A stretch of DNA of 64,000 bases from Spongisporangium articulatum (GTDB lineage: Bacteria > Actinomycetota > Actinomycetes > Actinomycetales > Kineosporiaceae): the NCBI RefSeq assembly GCF_044465595.1, contig NZ_JBITLV010000006.1:62001-126000 (forward strand). Reading direction: 5' to 3'. The position numbers and the translations under genes were made by a program. Of this stretch, positions 8,626 through 16,509 are shown one piece after another. The stretch's first letter is position 1. Every line of letters starts with the position of its first letter. The notes under the pieces were generated by a model. It saw nothing but the letters and a program-made list of their open reading frames with translations. It did not search any database and was not told the origin of the DNA.

Positions 8626-9975
8626 ATGAGCCGTCCCACCCCCCTGTCCGGCTTCCCCGAGTGGCTGCCGGCCGAACGGATCGTCGAGCAGCAGGTGCTG
8701 GACCGCCTGCGCCACACCTTCGAGCTGTGGGGCTACTCGTCGCTGGAGACCCGCGCCGTCGAGCCGATGGACCAGCTGCTGCGCAAGGGCGAGATCGACA
8801 AGGAGGTCTACGTCCTGCGCCGGCTGCAGGCCGACCCGGACGACGCCGGTGACTCCGGTCTCGCGCTGCACTACGACCTCACGGTGCCGTTCGCGCGGTA
8901 CGTGCTCGAGCGCTCCGGGCACCTGCAGTTCCCGTTGAAGCGGTACCAGATCCAGAAGTGCTGGCGGGGGGAGCGCCCGCAAGAGGGCCGCTACCGCGAG
9001 TTCACCCAGGCCGACATCGACGTCGTGGGCGCGGGGGAGCTGCCGTTCCACTACGAGACCGAGCTCCCGCTGGTCGTTTTCGACGCCCTGTCGGGGCTGC
9101 TGGACGTCGGGCTGCCGCCGGTGAAGATGCACGTCAACAACCGCAAGGTGTCGCAGGGCTTCTTCCGCTCGCTCGGCTTCGAGGACCTGGCCGGGGTGCT
9201 GCGGCTGGTGGACAAGCTCGACAAGATCGGACCGGCTCGGGTCTGCGAGGCGCTGGTCGCCGAGCTGGGGGCCACCGACGCCCAGGCCAAGGCCGTCCTG
9301 GAGTTCGCGTCGATCACGGCCGAGGACGGCTCCGTCGCCGACCGCGTGCGGGCGCTCGGGGGGAGCGACCCGTTGCTCGACGAGGGGCTCGAGGAACTGG
9401 TGCGGGTCGTCGAGGCGGCCCGCCAGGCGGCCCCCGGGATGCTGATCGCCGACCTGAAGATCGCTCGCGGACTCGACTACTACACCGGCACCGTCTACGA
9501 GACGTCGCTGGTCGGGCACGAGGACCTCGGCTCGGTCTGCTCGGGCGGGCGCTACGACAACCTGGCCAGCTCCGGCTCCGACGTGTACCCGGGCGTCGGG
9601 ATCTCCGTCGGCGTGACCCGCCTGCTGTCGCGGGTGTTCTCGCAGAAGCTCGTGACGGCGTCGCGGTCGGTGCCGACCGCCGTCCTGGTCGCCGTCGCCT
9701 CGGAGGAGACCCGCGCGCTGTCCGACGCGGTGGCCGCCGACCTGCGGCTGCGGGGCATCGCCACCGAGGTGGCCCCGACCGCCACGAAGTACGGCAAGCA
9801 GATCCGGCACGCCGACCGGCGCGGCATCCCGTTCGTGTGGTTCCCGTCGGCCGACGACGACGGTGAACCGGTGCACGAGGTGCGCGACATCCGTTCCGGG
9901 GAGCAGGTTCCCGCGGATCCGCAGGGCTGGGAACCGCCGGCGGACGACCTGCGCCCGCGCATCGTCCAGGCGTGA
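8626..9975 (+). CDS. hisS: Histidyl-tRNA synthetase
   Basis: A 449-residue class II aminoacyl-tRNA synthetase that charges tRNA-His. Class II motif 2 is at about 103-130 (RYQIQKCWRGERPQEGRYRE, then FTQADIDVVG). The histidine-specific motif GLDYYTGTVYE is at about 282-292 and GGRYDNLA at about 308. The C-terminal anticodon-binding domain follows from about 345 (PTAVLVAVASEETRALS). The length is usual. The ATG at 8626 sits seven bases after the hydrolase stop, and the stop overlaps the next gene's GTG. Confidence 0.97.
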   Translation: MSRPTPLSGFPEWLPAERIVEQQVLDRLRHTFELWGYSSLETRAVEPMDQLLRKGEIDKEVYVLRRLQADPDDAGDSGLALHYDLTVPFARYVLERSGHLQFPLKRYQIQKCWRGERPQEGRYREFTQADIDVVGAGELPFHYETELPLVVFDALSGLLDVGLPPVKMHVNNRKVSQGFFRSLGFEDLAGVLRLVDKLDKIGPARVCEALVAELGATDAQAKAVLEFASITAEDGSVADRVRALGGSDPLLDEGLEELVRVVEAARQAAPGMLIADLKIARGLDYYTGTVYETSLVGHEDLGSVCSGGRYDNLASSGSDVYPGVGISVGVTRLLSRVFSQKLVTASRSVPTAVLVAVASEETRALSDAVAADLRLRGIATEVAPTATKYGKQIRHADRRGIPFVWFPSADDDGEPVHEVRDIRSGEQVPADPQGWEPPADDLRPRIVQA

Positions 9976-10844
9976 GCTCGCCGTCCGGGCGGGCCGGCTC
10001 GGCCGCCCTGCGGCTGGCGCAGTCGTTGGGCGTACCCGCGACCTCGGCGCGGGTGCTGCACGACGGTTCGAACGTGCTCGTGGCCCTCGCGCCGCAGCCT
10101 CTCGTGGCCCGCGTCGCCGCCGTCACCGCCCGGGTCCGGATGCGGCCGGCGGAGGCGTTGCAGCGCGACGTCCAGCTGGCCGGCTGGTTGGCCGCGCAGG
10201 GGGCCCGGGTCGTGGCTCCGGCCGACGAGCTGCCGCCCGGCCCGCACCAGGCGGAGGGGTTCGGGCTCACCTACTGGCGGTTCGTCGAGGTGCTCGGCAC
10301 GGTCTCGGAGCCGGACGTCGCCGCCGCGGAACTCCTTGACCTCCACCGCCTCTCGGTGGCCTATGAGGGTGCGCTGCCCGGCGTCCAGCCCTTGATCAGC
10401 GACGCGCTGCGCGGGGTCGCGCTCGCCCGCGACGCGGGGGTCGTGACCCGCCACGACGCCCAGCGGCTCGAGGCGGCCGGGCTGCGGTTCACCCGCGAGA
10501 TCCCGCGTGGGGCCTTCCCGCTGCACGGCGACGCGCACCCGGGGAACCTGCTGCGCACCCCGGACGGGTTGCGCTGGACCGACTTCGAGGACACCTGGCG
10601 CGGCCCGCTCGAGTGGGACCTCGCCTGCCTGCACGAGACGAGCCGGTTGGACGGCGCTGCGGCCGTCGCGCGCTACCGCGAGCTGTGCGCGCGGGAGTTC
10701 CTGGTGGACGACGACGTGCTGGCCGCCTGCGTGCGGCTGCGGCGCTGGCAGGGCGTGTGTTGGTCGCTGGTGTTCGCGGCCGACGATCCGGCGCACCTGC
10801 CGCGGGCCGCCGTCGCGCTGCGGGAGTGGCTCGCCCGGGATTGA
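9972..10844 (+). CDS. Aminoglycoside-phosphotransferase-fold kinase
   Basis: A 290-residue protein with a protein-kinase-like phosphotransferase fold. The catalytic loop HGDAHPGNLL (about 185-194) and the metal-binding TDFEDTWRGPLEWDLA (about 202-217) match the APH family (HGDxxxxN and D[FW]xD patterns). The family phosphorylates many small molecules; resistance to aminoglycosides should not be assumed. The GTG start overlaps the hisS stop by four bases, so it is translationally coupled to hisS. The ATP-binding lobe is short and rich in Ala and Val. Confidence 0.8.
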   Translation: MSSPSGRAGSAALRLAQSLGVPATSARVLHDGSNVLVALAPQPLVARVAAVTARVRMRPAEALQRDVQLAGWLAAQGARVVAPADELPPGPHQAEGFGLTYWRFVEVLGTVSEPDVAAAELLDLHRLSVAYEGALPGVQPLISDALRGVALARDAGVVTRHDAQRLEAAGLRFTREIPRGAFPLHGDAHPGNLLRTPDGLRWTDFEDTWRGPLEWDLACLHETSRLDGAAAVARYRELCAREFLVDDDVLAACVRLRRWQGVCWSLVFAADDPAHLPRAAVALREWLARD

Positions 10845-10861
10845 GGTGCTTGCATCCGGGG

Positions 10862-10877
10862 TCGAACGTGTGTTCGA
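10862..10877. promoter_or_regulatory. LexA-type SOS box before the radical SAM gene
   Basis: TCGAACGTGTGTTCGA is a perfect match to the actinobacterial/mycobacterial LexA operator pattern TCGAAC-N4-GTTCGA. It lies eight bases before the chosen ATG at 10886, so LexA binding would block transcription start or a very short leader. A TTGCAT hexamer at 10850-10855 could be part of a -35 region, but no good -10 is visible. Confidence 0.85.
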
Positions 10878-10885
10878 CTTCGGGT

Positions 10886-13354
10886 ATGCGCTGGCAGGGG
10901 CAGGTCCTCGGCGAGGCCGATCTCGGTGACGGAGCCGGACTCGCGGTTCCCCGCATCGGGCGGGCCGGTTCGGCTGGTCCCGACGCGTTGCCGGGCCTGG
11001 AGATGCGCGGCCTGCTGCGGACCGTGACGACGCCGGAGTTCGAGGGTGTCCGGTTCCACGAGGTGATCGCCCGGTCGGCGCTGAACAAGGTCCCCGGCGA
11101 GTCGCCCATGCCCTTCCGCTGGACCATCAACCCCTACCGGGGCTGCTCACACGCCTGTGTGTACTGTCTGGACGGCGACACGAAGGTCCTGATGGCTGAC
11201 GGTTCCCAGAAGCCGATCCGGGACGTGCGCGTGGGGGACGAGATCTATGGCACCGAGAAGCGGGCGTCGTACCGGCACTACGTGAGAACGACGGTTCAGG
11301 CGCACTGGCGCACTGAGCGGGAGGCCTACCGGGTTCGTCTGTCCGACGGTACGGAGCTGATCGCCAGCGGCAACCACCGCTTCCTGACCGGTCGCGGCTG
11401 GAAGCATGTAACCGGTGCCGACTGCGGCGAGCATCGACGCCCGCACCTGACTCTGAACGACTCCCTGCTCGGTTTCGGGACGACCTGCGACACGCCGGAG
11501 GAGACACCGGACTACATCCGGGGTTATCTCGCCGGGATGCTCCGCGGTGACGCCCTCATGAAGAGATACGAGTACGACCGTCCCGGCCGCAATGTCGATC
11601 GCCACCACCGGTTCAGATTGGCCCTGGCGGACACCGAGGCGTTGGACCGAAGCCAGAAGTACCTCGCCGAACTGGGTGTGTCGACCGATCGGTTCGCGTT
11701 CTCGGCGGCGACGGCTGTACGCAGGCCGATGTGGGCCATCAGGAACTACTCCGCGTCAGCTTTCGCCCTCGTGACCGAGCTGGCTCGGCTTCGAACTAAT
11801 CCGGATCCCGAGTGGAGGCGCGGCTTCCTGGGTGGAGTCTTCGATGCGGAGGGTTCGGCCAGCGCCAACGTGATCAGAGTGCCCAACACTGATCCAGAGA
11901 TCATTTCAGCGACCTGCGAGGCCTTCGAGCACTTCGGTTTCGACGTAGCGATCGAGGATCGCAAGCTGGCGAACGGGATCAAGGTGGTCCGCGTCCGAGG
12001 CGGTCTCCGTGAGGTAATGCGCTTCGCTCATCTGGTCGACCCAGCGATCCGCCGGAAGTTCGATCTGGGCGGTCAGGCGATCAAGAGCAAGGCGCCTCTT
12101 GACGTGGTGTCGGTCGAGCCGCTCGGCGTCGTCCTGCCGATGTACGACATCACCACGGGGACGGGCGACTTCATCGCCAACGGCGTGGTCAGTCACAACT
12201 GCTTCGCCCGGGGCACCCATCAGTACCTGGAGCTCGACACCGGGCGGGGGTTCGACTCCGAGATCGTCGTGAAGACCAACGTGGCGCCGGTGCTGAAGGC
12301 CGAGCTGAAGAAGCGCTCGTGGAAGCGGGAGCACGTCGCGCTCGGGACGAACACCGACCCCTACCAGCGCGCCGAGGGCCGGTACAAGCTGATGCCCGGC
12401 ATCATCGACGCGCTGGCCGGGTCGGGTACGCCGTTCTCGATCCTGACCAAGGGCACCGTGTTGCGCCGGGATCTCCCGCGCCTGGCCGCCGCGGCGCGGG
12501 ACGTGCCGGTGGGCGTGGGCGTCTCGATCGCGATCTGGGACGACGAGCTCCACGCCTCGCTCGAACCGGGCACCCCCTCGCCGAAGGCGCGCATCGAACT
12601 GGTCCGACGGATCACCGACGCCGGCCTGCCCTGCGGGGTGTTCATGGCGCCCGTGCTGCCGGGGCTGACCGACTCGAAAGAGCATCTGGAACGCGCGATC
12701 TCGGCCGTGGCGGAGTCGGGGGCGACGGGGATCACGGTGTTCCCGCTGCACCTGCGCCCCGGCGCCCGAGAGTGGTTCCTGGAGTGGCTGGCCGGCACCC
12801 ACCCGGCGCTGATGCGGATGTACCGGCGGCTGTACGGGCGCGGCTCCTACGTGCTGCCCGAGTACCGCCGCTGGCTGGCCGCCCGGGTGGCGCCGATGGT
12901 CGCCGCGTACGGGCTCGACCGGTCGTCGGGCGGTGAGCTGCGCGGCAGCGGCGACGGTGACGGTTCCGCGGAACCGCCCCCTCGGCCTCAGCCCGCGGCC
13001 CCGACGTCGCCCGCGTGCCGGAAGGCGACGGCCTCGCGGCGGCGGTACCGGCGTCCGAACAGCCGGGCCAGCACGAGCATCGGGCGGCCGGCGAACTCGG
13101 CCAGGCTCTCCTGCGTCCGGGCGGGCAGCCCGTCGACGATCCACGGCAGCAGGAACGGGTACAGCTTCGCCGGGTACGCCTTACCGGCCGCGGCGTCGAC
13201 CGCGTGGTTCTCCTCGACGGTGAGGGTGCGCTGCAGCAGTGGCAGGGCCTCGGTCTCCTCGTGCCGCAGGTGCCGGGCCAGCGCGTCGCGCAGGTCGGTG
13301 AGGGTCGTCAGCAGCAGGGTGCGGTGCGTCTCGCACGGGCAGGCGGCCATGTGA
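10886..13354 (+). CDS. Radical SAM protein (Rv2578c/SplB-like family) carrying an intein
   Basis: A precursor of 822 codons. The N-extein (1-93) ends inside the radical SAM cluster motif CSHACVYC. Residues 94-438 are an intein, and the C-extein resumes with CFARGTHQYLELD. After splicing the motif reads CSHACVYCFARGTH, binding a 4Fe-4S cluster that cleaves S-adenosylmethionine. Downstream blocks such as LGTNTDPYQRAEGRYKLMPG match the family, which resembles spore photoproduct lyase; its substrate is unknown. I chose ATG 10886 because the SOS box lies just upstream and the family starts with MRW. Family homology stops near 12940; the remaining frame, including a GSAEP palindrome copy, runs antisense through the hemerythrin gene to a stop at 13354, so the natural C-terminus is about 120 residues longer than expected. 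Confidence 0.88.
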   Translation: MRWQGQVLGEADLGDGAGLAVPRIGRAGSAGPDALPGLEMRGLLRTVTTPEFEGVRFHEVIARSALNKVPGESPMPFRWTINPYRGCSHACVYCLDGDTKVLMADGSQKPIRDVRVGDEIYGTEKRASYRHYVRTTVQAHWRTEREAYRVRLSDGTELIASGNHRFLTGRGWKHVTGADCGEHRRPHLTLNDSLLGFGTTCDTPEETPDYIRGYLAGMLRGDALMKRYEYDRPGRNVDRHHRFRLALADTEALDRSQKYLAELGVSTDRFAFSAATAVRRPMWAIRNYSASAFALVTELARLRTNPDPEWRRGFLGGVFDAEGSASANVIRVPNTDPEIISATCEAFEHFGFDVAIEDRKLANGIKVVRVRGGLREVMRFAHLVDPAIRRKFDLGGQAIKSKAPLDVVSVEPLGVVLPMYDITTGTGDFIANGVVSHNCFARGTHQYLELDTGRGFDSEIVVKTNVAPVLKAELKKRSWKREHVALGTNTDPYQRAEGRYKLMPGIIDALAGSGTPFSILTKGTVLRRDLPRLAAAARDVPVGVGVSIAIWDDELHASLEPGTPSPKARIELVRRITDAGLPCGVFMAPVLPGLTDSKEHLERAISAVAESGATGITVFPLHLRPGAREWFLEWLAGTHPALMRMYRRLYGRGSYVLPEYRRWLAARVAPMVAAYGLDRSSGGELRGSGDGDGSAEPPPRPQPAAPTSPACRKATASRRRYRRPNSRASTSIGRPANSARLSCVRAGSPSTIHGSRNGYSFAGYALPAAASTAWFSSTVRVRCSSGRASVSSCRRCRASASRRSVRVVSSRVRCVSHGQAAM
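11165..12199 (+). mobile_element. LAGLIDADG intein inside the radical SAM gene
   Basis: 345 codons in frame with the host. The N-terminal splice block is CLDGDTKVLMADGS (Cys1), block B is GNHRFLTGRGWKHV (about 68-81), and the C-terminal block is YDITTGTGDFIANGVVSHN followed by Cys+1. The central part has two LAGLIDADG-type helices, GYLAGMLRGDAL (about 119-130) and GFLGGVFDAEGS (about 219-230), with acidic residues preserved, so the homing endonuclease looks intact. Both splice junctions keep a cysteine. The insertion falls at the third cysteine of the CxxxCxxC cluster motif, the most conserved spot of the host gene. The inserted stretch looks slightly less GC-rich than its flanks, consistent with horizontal arrival. 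Confidence 0.95.
12961..12976. repeat. Palindrome CGGTTCCGCGGAACCG, copy 1
   Basis: Perfect 16-bp palindrome near the 3' end of the radical SAM reading frame, read there as Gly-Ser-Ala-Glu-Pro. It lies 12 bases before the stop of the convergent hemerythrin gene. Identical copies are at 15922, 55284 and 56054. Confidence 0.85.
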
Positions 13355-13746
13355 CCGAACGCGGCCCGGACGGCGGCCAGGGACGGGTCGATGACGGCGT
13401 GCTCGGCCTCCATCGCCTCCAGCGTCGCCCGGTCCTCGGCGGAGCCGGTCTCGTCCGCGTGCCGGAGCATGACCGGCCAGATGTTGTCGTCCTCGACGCC
13501 GTGGTGGTGGTGCAGGATCTCCGCGAAGCGGGCCCACCGCGGGGGCAGCGCCGCCCAGACGTCCCGCTCGGCGGTCGGGGTGGCGGCGACGGCGGCCACG
13601 AACCGGTTGAGGTCGCGCCGAAAGGCGTGGTGCATCAGGTACATCCCGGTCTGGTCGTGCGGGCCCTCGGCCACCGAGGACTGGCCGGGCAGCAGGATCT
13701 GGGGCTTGAACGAGGGGGCGGGCTTCGTGCTGGACGTGGCGCTCAT
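12988..13746 (-). CDS. Hemerythrin-like (HHE) domain protein
   Basis: A 252-residue protein with a four-helix HHE domain expected to bind a di-iron centre. Candidate ligands are in MHHAFRRDL (about 38-46), EILHHHHGVEDDNIWP (about 75-90), EAEHAVID (about 112) and RHLRHEETEALPLL (about 157-170). The C-terminal 80 residues are a tail rich in Arg and aromatic residues. Such proteins handle oxygen, nitric oxide or iron; the exact role is not known here. There is no signal peptide. It is convergent with, and overlapped antisense by, the extended 3' end of the radical SAM frame. Confidence 0.85.
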   Translation of the reverse strand: MSATSSTKPAPSFKPQILLPGQSSVAEGPHDQTGMYLMHHAFRRDLNRFVAAVAATPTAERDVWAALPPRWARFAEILHHHHGVEDDNIWPVMLRHADETGSAEDRATLEAMEAEHAVIDPSLAAVRAAFGHMAACPCETHRTLLLTTLTDLRDALARHLRHEETEALPLLQRTLTVEENHAVDAAAGKAYPAKLYPFLLPWIVDGLPARTQESLAEFAGRPMLVLARLFGRRYRRREAVAFRHAGDVGAAG

Positions 13747-13972
13747 GGCGATGCTCCCGAGGTCTGGATGTCTTGTCCTGGTCGAAACCCTCGGTCAACC
13801 CCCTTGTCGGCGGCTTGCGGCGGACTTGGGACGGCCCTGCGATCGGCTCGGCGATCGGCACGGGGGATCGCCACGGGAATGGGTTCGAACCGGTCCCGGC
13901 CCGCGCCGTAGGATCGGCTGACCGACCCGACGGGGGCTCCCGTCGTCCGCCTAGCCCTTAAGGACCCCGCTC

Positions 13973-15793
13973 GTGCTACGCACCCACGAGGCCGGCACCC
14001 TGCGTGCCGACCAGGCCGGCCAGACCGTCACGCTCACCGGCTGGGTGGGCCGGCGGCGCGATCACGGCGGCGTGGCCTTCCTCGACCTGCGGGACGCCTC
14101 GGGCGTGGCGCAGGTGGTGGTGCGCGACGAGGAGGTCGCCCACGGCCTGCGCAACGAGTACTGCCTGCGCGTCGTCGGCGAGGTGAGCAAGCGGCCCGAG
14201 GGCAACGAGAACCCGAACCTGCCGACCGGCGACATCGAGGTCATCGCGACGACCGTCGAGGTGCTGAACGAGGCGGCGCCGCTGCCGTTCCAGCTCGACG
14301 AGCACACCACCGTCGGTGAGGACGTCCGGCTGAAGTACCGGTTCCTCGACCTGCGCCGACCGGCCGCCGCGAGCGCCATCCGGTTGCGCAGCGAGATGAG
14401 CCGGGTGGCCCGTAACGCGCTCTACGAGCGGGGTTTCACCGAGATCGAGACGCCGACGCTGACCCGCTCCACCCCCGAGGGCGCGCGTGACTTCCTCGTC
14501 CCGGCCCGGCTGAAGCCCGGTTCCTGGTACGCCCTGCCGCAGAGCCCGCAGCTGTTCAAGCAGCTGCTCATGGTCGGCGGCATGGAGAAGTACTTCCAGA
14601 TCGCCCGCTGCTACCGGGACGAGGACTTCCGCGCCGACCGGCAGCCCGAGTTCACCCAGCTGGACATCGAGATGAGCTTCGTCGAGGAGGACGACGTCAT
14701 CGAGATGTCCGAGGCGGTGCTGAAGGCGCTGTGGGCGCTGATCGGCGTCGAGCTGCCCCTGCCGCTGCCCCGGATGACCTACGCGGAGGCGATGGCCCGG
14801 TTCGGTTCCGACAAGCCCGACCTGCGCTTCGGTCAGGAGCTCGTGGACTGCACGAAGTACTTCGCGGGCACCCCGTTCCGGGTGTTCCAGGCCGAGTACG
14901 TCGGCGCCGTCGTCATGCCGGGCGGGGCGTCGCAGCCGCGCCGCACGCTCGACGCCTGGCAGGACTGGGCCAAGCAGCGCGGGGCGCGCGGTCTGGCCTA
15001 CGTGCTGATCGGTGAGGACGGCGAGCTGTCCGGGCCGGTCGCCAAGAACCTGTCGGACGACGAGCGCGCGGGTCTCGCGGCCCACGTCGGCGCCCAGCCG
15101 GGCGACTGCGTGTTCTTCGCGGCCGGGACGACGAGCGAGGCGCGGGCGCTGCTCGGGGCGGCCCGGCTGGAGGTCGGCGCCCGGTGCGGGCTGATCGACG
15201 AGTCGCAGTGGTCGCTGCTGTGGGTGGTCGACGCGCCGTTGTTCGAGCCGGCCTCGGCCGCCGTCGCCTCGGGGGACGTCGCGGTCGGGTCCGGTGCCTG
15301 GACTGCGGTGCATCACGCCTTCACGTCGCCCAAGCCCGAGTGGATCGACCGGTTCGAGTCCGACCCCGGCAACGCGCTCGCCTACGCCTACGACATCGTC
15401 GCCAACGGCAACGAGATCGGTGGCGGGTCGATCCGTATCCACCGCCGCGACGTGCAGGAGCGCGTCTTCGCGATGATGGGCATCACGCCCGAGCAGGCGC
15501 AGGAGAAGTTCGGCTTCCTGCTGGAGGCGTTCAAGTTCGGCGCCCCGCCGCACGGCGGCATCGCGTTCGGCTGGGACCGGATCGCCATGCTGCTCGGCGG
15601 CTACGACTCGATCCGCGAGGTGATCGCGTTCCCGAAGTCCGGCGGCGGCGAGGACCCGCTGACCGGCGCCCCCGCCCCGATCACGCCGGAGCAGCGCAAG
15701 GAGGCCGGCATCGACTCGAAGCCGGCCGCGCCGAAGCAGGCGACCGGTCCCGACCCCAAGCCCGGTGTCCCGCCGGAGCCGCAGAAGTCCTGA
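13973..15793 (+). CDS. aspS: Aspartyl-tRNA synthetase (possibly Asp-tRNA(Asn) dual-specific)
   Basis: A 606-residue class II synthetase of the bacterial type. It has an N-terminal OB-fold anticodon domain (TLTGWVGRRRDHGGVAFLDL, about 24-43), class II motif 2 (RCYRDEDFRADRQPEFTQLD, about 213-232), a GAD insertion domain, and motif 3 (GGIAFGWDRIAMLLGG, about 528-543). The C-terminus is a Pro/Lys-rich tail. Whether it also makes Asp-tRNA(Asn) depends on gatCAB and asnS, which are not in the window. The start is GTG. TAGGAT at 13909-13914 is a plausible -10 element, with a poor -35. Confidence 0.96.
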   Translation: MLRTHEAGTLRADQAGQTVTLTGWVGRRRDHGGVAFLDLRDASGVAQVVVRDEEVAHGLRNEYCLRVVGEVSKRPEGNENPNLPTGDIEVIATTVEVLNEAAPLPFQLDEHTTVGEDVRLKYRFLDLRRPAAASAIRLRSEMSRVARNALYERGFTEIETPTLTRSTPEGARDFLVPARLKPGSWYALPQSPQLFKQLLMVGGMEKYFQIARCYRDEDFRADRQPEFTQLDIEMSFVEEDDVIEMSEAVLKALWALIGVELPLPLPRMTYAEAMARFGSDKPDLRFGQELVDCTKYFAGTPFRVFQAEYVGAVVMPGGASQPRRTLDAWQDWAKQRGARGLAYVLIGEDGELSGPVAKNLSDDERAGLAAHVGAQPGDCVFFAAGTTSEARALLGAARLEVGARCGLIDESQWSLLWVVDAPLFEPASAAVASGDVAVGSGAWTAVHHAFTSPKPEWIDRFESDPGNALAYAYDIVANGNEIGGGSIRIHRRDVQERVFAMMGITPEQAQEKFGFLLEAFKFGAPPHGGIAFGWDRIAMLLGGYDSIREVIAFPKSGGGEDPLTGAPAPITPEQRKEAGIDSKPAAPKQATGPDPKPGVPPEPQKS

Positions 15794-15808
15794 CCCTAGG
15801 CTGTTCCC

Positions 15809-16426
15809 GTGCCGATGACCGCGAAGTACGCGACCACCTGTGCCGTCTGCCGGGAGCGCGTGACGCCCGGCGAGGAGATCGCGAAATCGCCCACCGGGTG
15901 GGCGCATGCCGGGTGCGTCGGCGGTTCCGCGGAACCGGCCGGTGCCGCGGTGCCGGCGAAGAAGAGCAAGCCCCGCCCGGCGGACATGGCGGCCCATGAC
16001 GGCGCGCTCGAGGTCTGGACGGACGGCGCGTGCTCGGGCAATCCGGGGCCCGGCGGCTGGGCCTGGGCGACCCGCGACGGGCGGCAGGGCAGCGGCGGGG
16101 ACGCGCTGACCACGAACCAGCGGATGGAGATCCAGGCCGCCCTCGAGGCGGTCACGGCGCTCGAGGGGCCGCTCGTCGTGGTCAGCGACTCGACCTACGT
16201 CGTGAACTGCTTCCGCGACGGCTGGTGGAAGGGCTGGTTGGCCCGCGGCTGGGTGAACAGCCAGAAGAAGCCCGTTGCCAACCGCGACCTGTGGGAGCCG
16301 CTGATCGATGCCGTGAACGCGCGCGGCCACATCAGTTTCCGCTGGGTGAAGGGACATTCGGGCGACGAGATGAACGACCTCGTCGACGCGCTCGCCGTCG
16401 CAGCGGGCAAGGTCGCCGCGGGCTGA
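15809..16426 (+). CDS. rnhA: Ribonuclease HI with N-terminal zinc-finger-like module
   Basis: A 205-residue enzyme that cleaves the RNA strand of RNA-DNA hybrids. The RNase HI domain spans about 68-205. The acidic catalytic residues are in WTDGACSGNPGPGGW (about 70), RMEIQAALEAV (about 106), VSDSTYVV (about 126) and SGDEMNDLVDALA (about 188). The first 40 residues contain CAVCRERV then WAHAGC, a CxxC...HxxC pattern that could bind zinc. A linker with a GSAEP palindrome copy joins the two parts. The first start is GTG 15809; ATG 15815 is equally possible. It ends at a terminator-like hairpin. Confidence 0.93.
   Translation: MPMTAKYATTCAVCRERVTPGEEIAKSPTGWAHAGCVGGSAEPAGAAVPAKKSKPRPADMAAHDGALEVWTDGACSGNPGPGGWAWATRDGRQGSGGDALTTNQRMEIQAALEAVTALEGPLVVVSDSTYVVNCFRDGWWKGWLARGWVNSQKKPVANRDLWEPLIDAVNARGHISFRWVKGHSGDEMNDLVDALAVAAGKVAAG
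15922..15937. repeat. Palindrome CGGTTCCGCGGAACCG, copy 2
   Basis: Perfect 16-bp palindrome inside rnhA, in the linker between the cysteine-rich N-terminus and the RNase H domain, read as Gly-Ser-Ala-Glu-Pro. Confidence 0.85.
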
Positions 16427-16441
16427 GACCGACATCCGCGT

Positions 16442-16492
16442 CCGTTTCGGTCGCCACCTGGCCTCTGGCGGGCGTCGTGGCGACCGAAGCGG
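16442..16492. terminator. Inverted repeat between rnhA and the MmpL gene
   Basis: CCGTTTCGGTCGCCAC (16442-16457) and GTGGCGACCGAAGCGG (16477-16492) are complementary at 15 of 16 positions around a 19-base loop. It sits between two convergent genes, so it probably terminates both. Confidence 0.7.
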
Positions 16493-16509
16493 TCGCAGAT
16501 CCGCGTGCG

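Noticed and set aside
9972..10844. Aminoglycoside resistance gene
   Set aside because: Only the general phosphotransferase fold is supported; coupling to hisS and lack of any mobile context argue against a resistance cassette.
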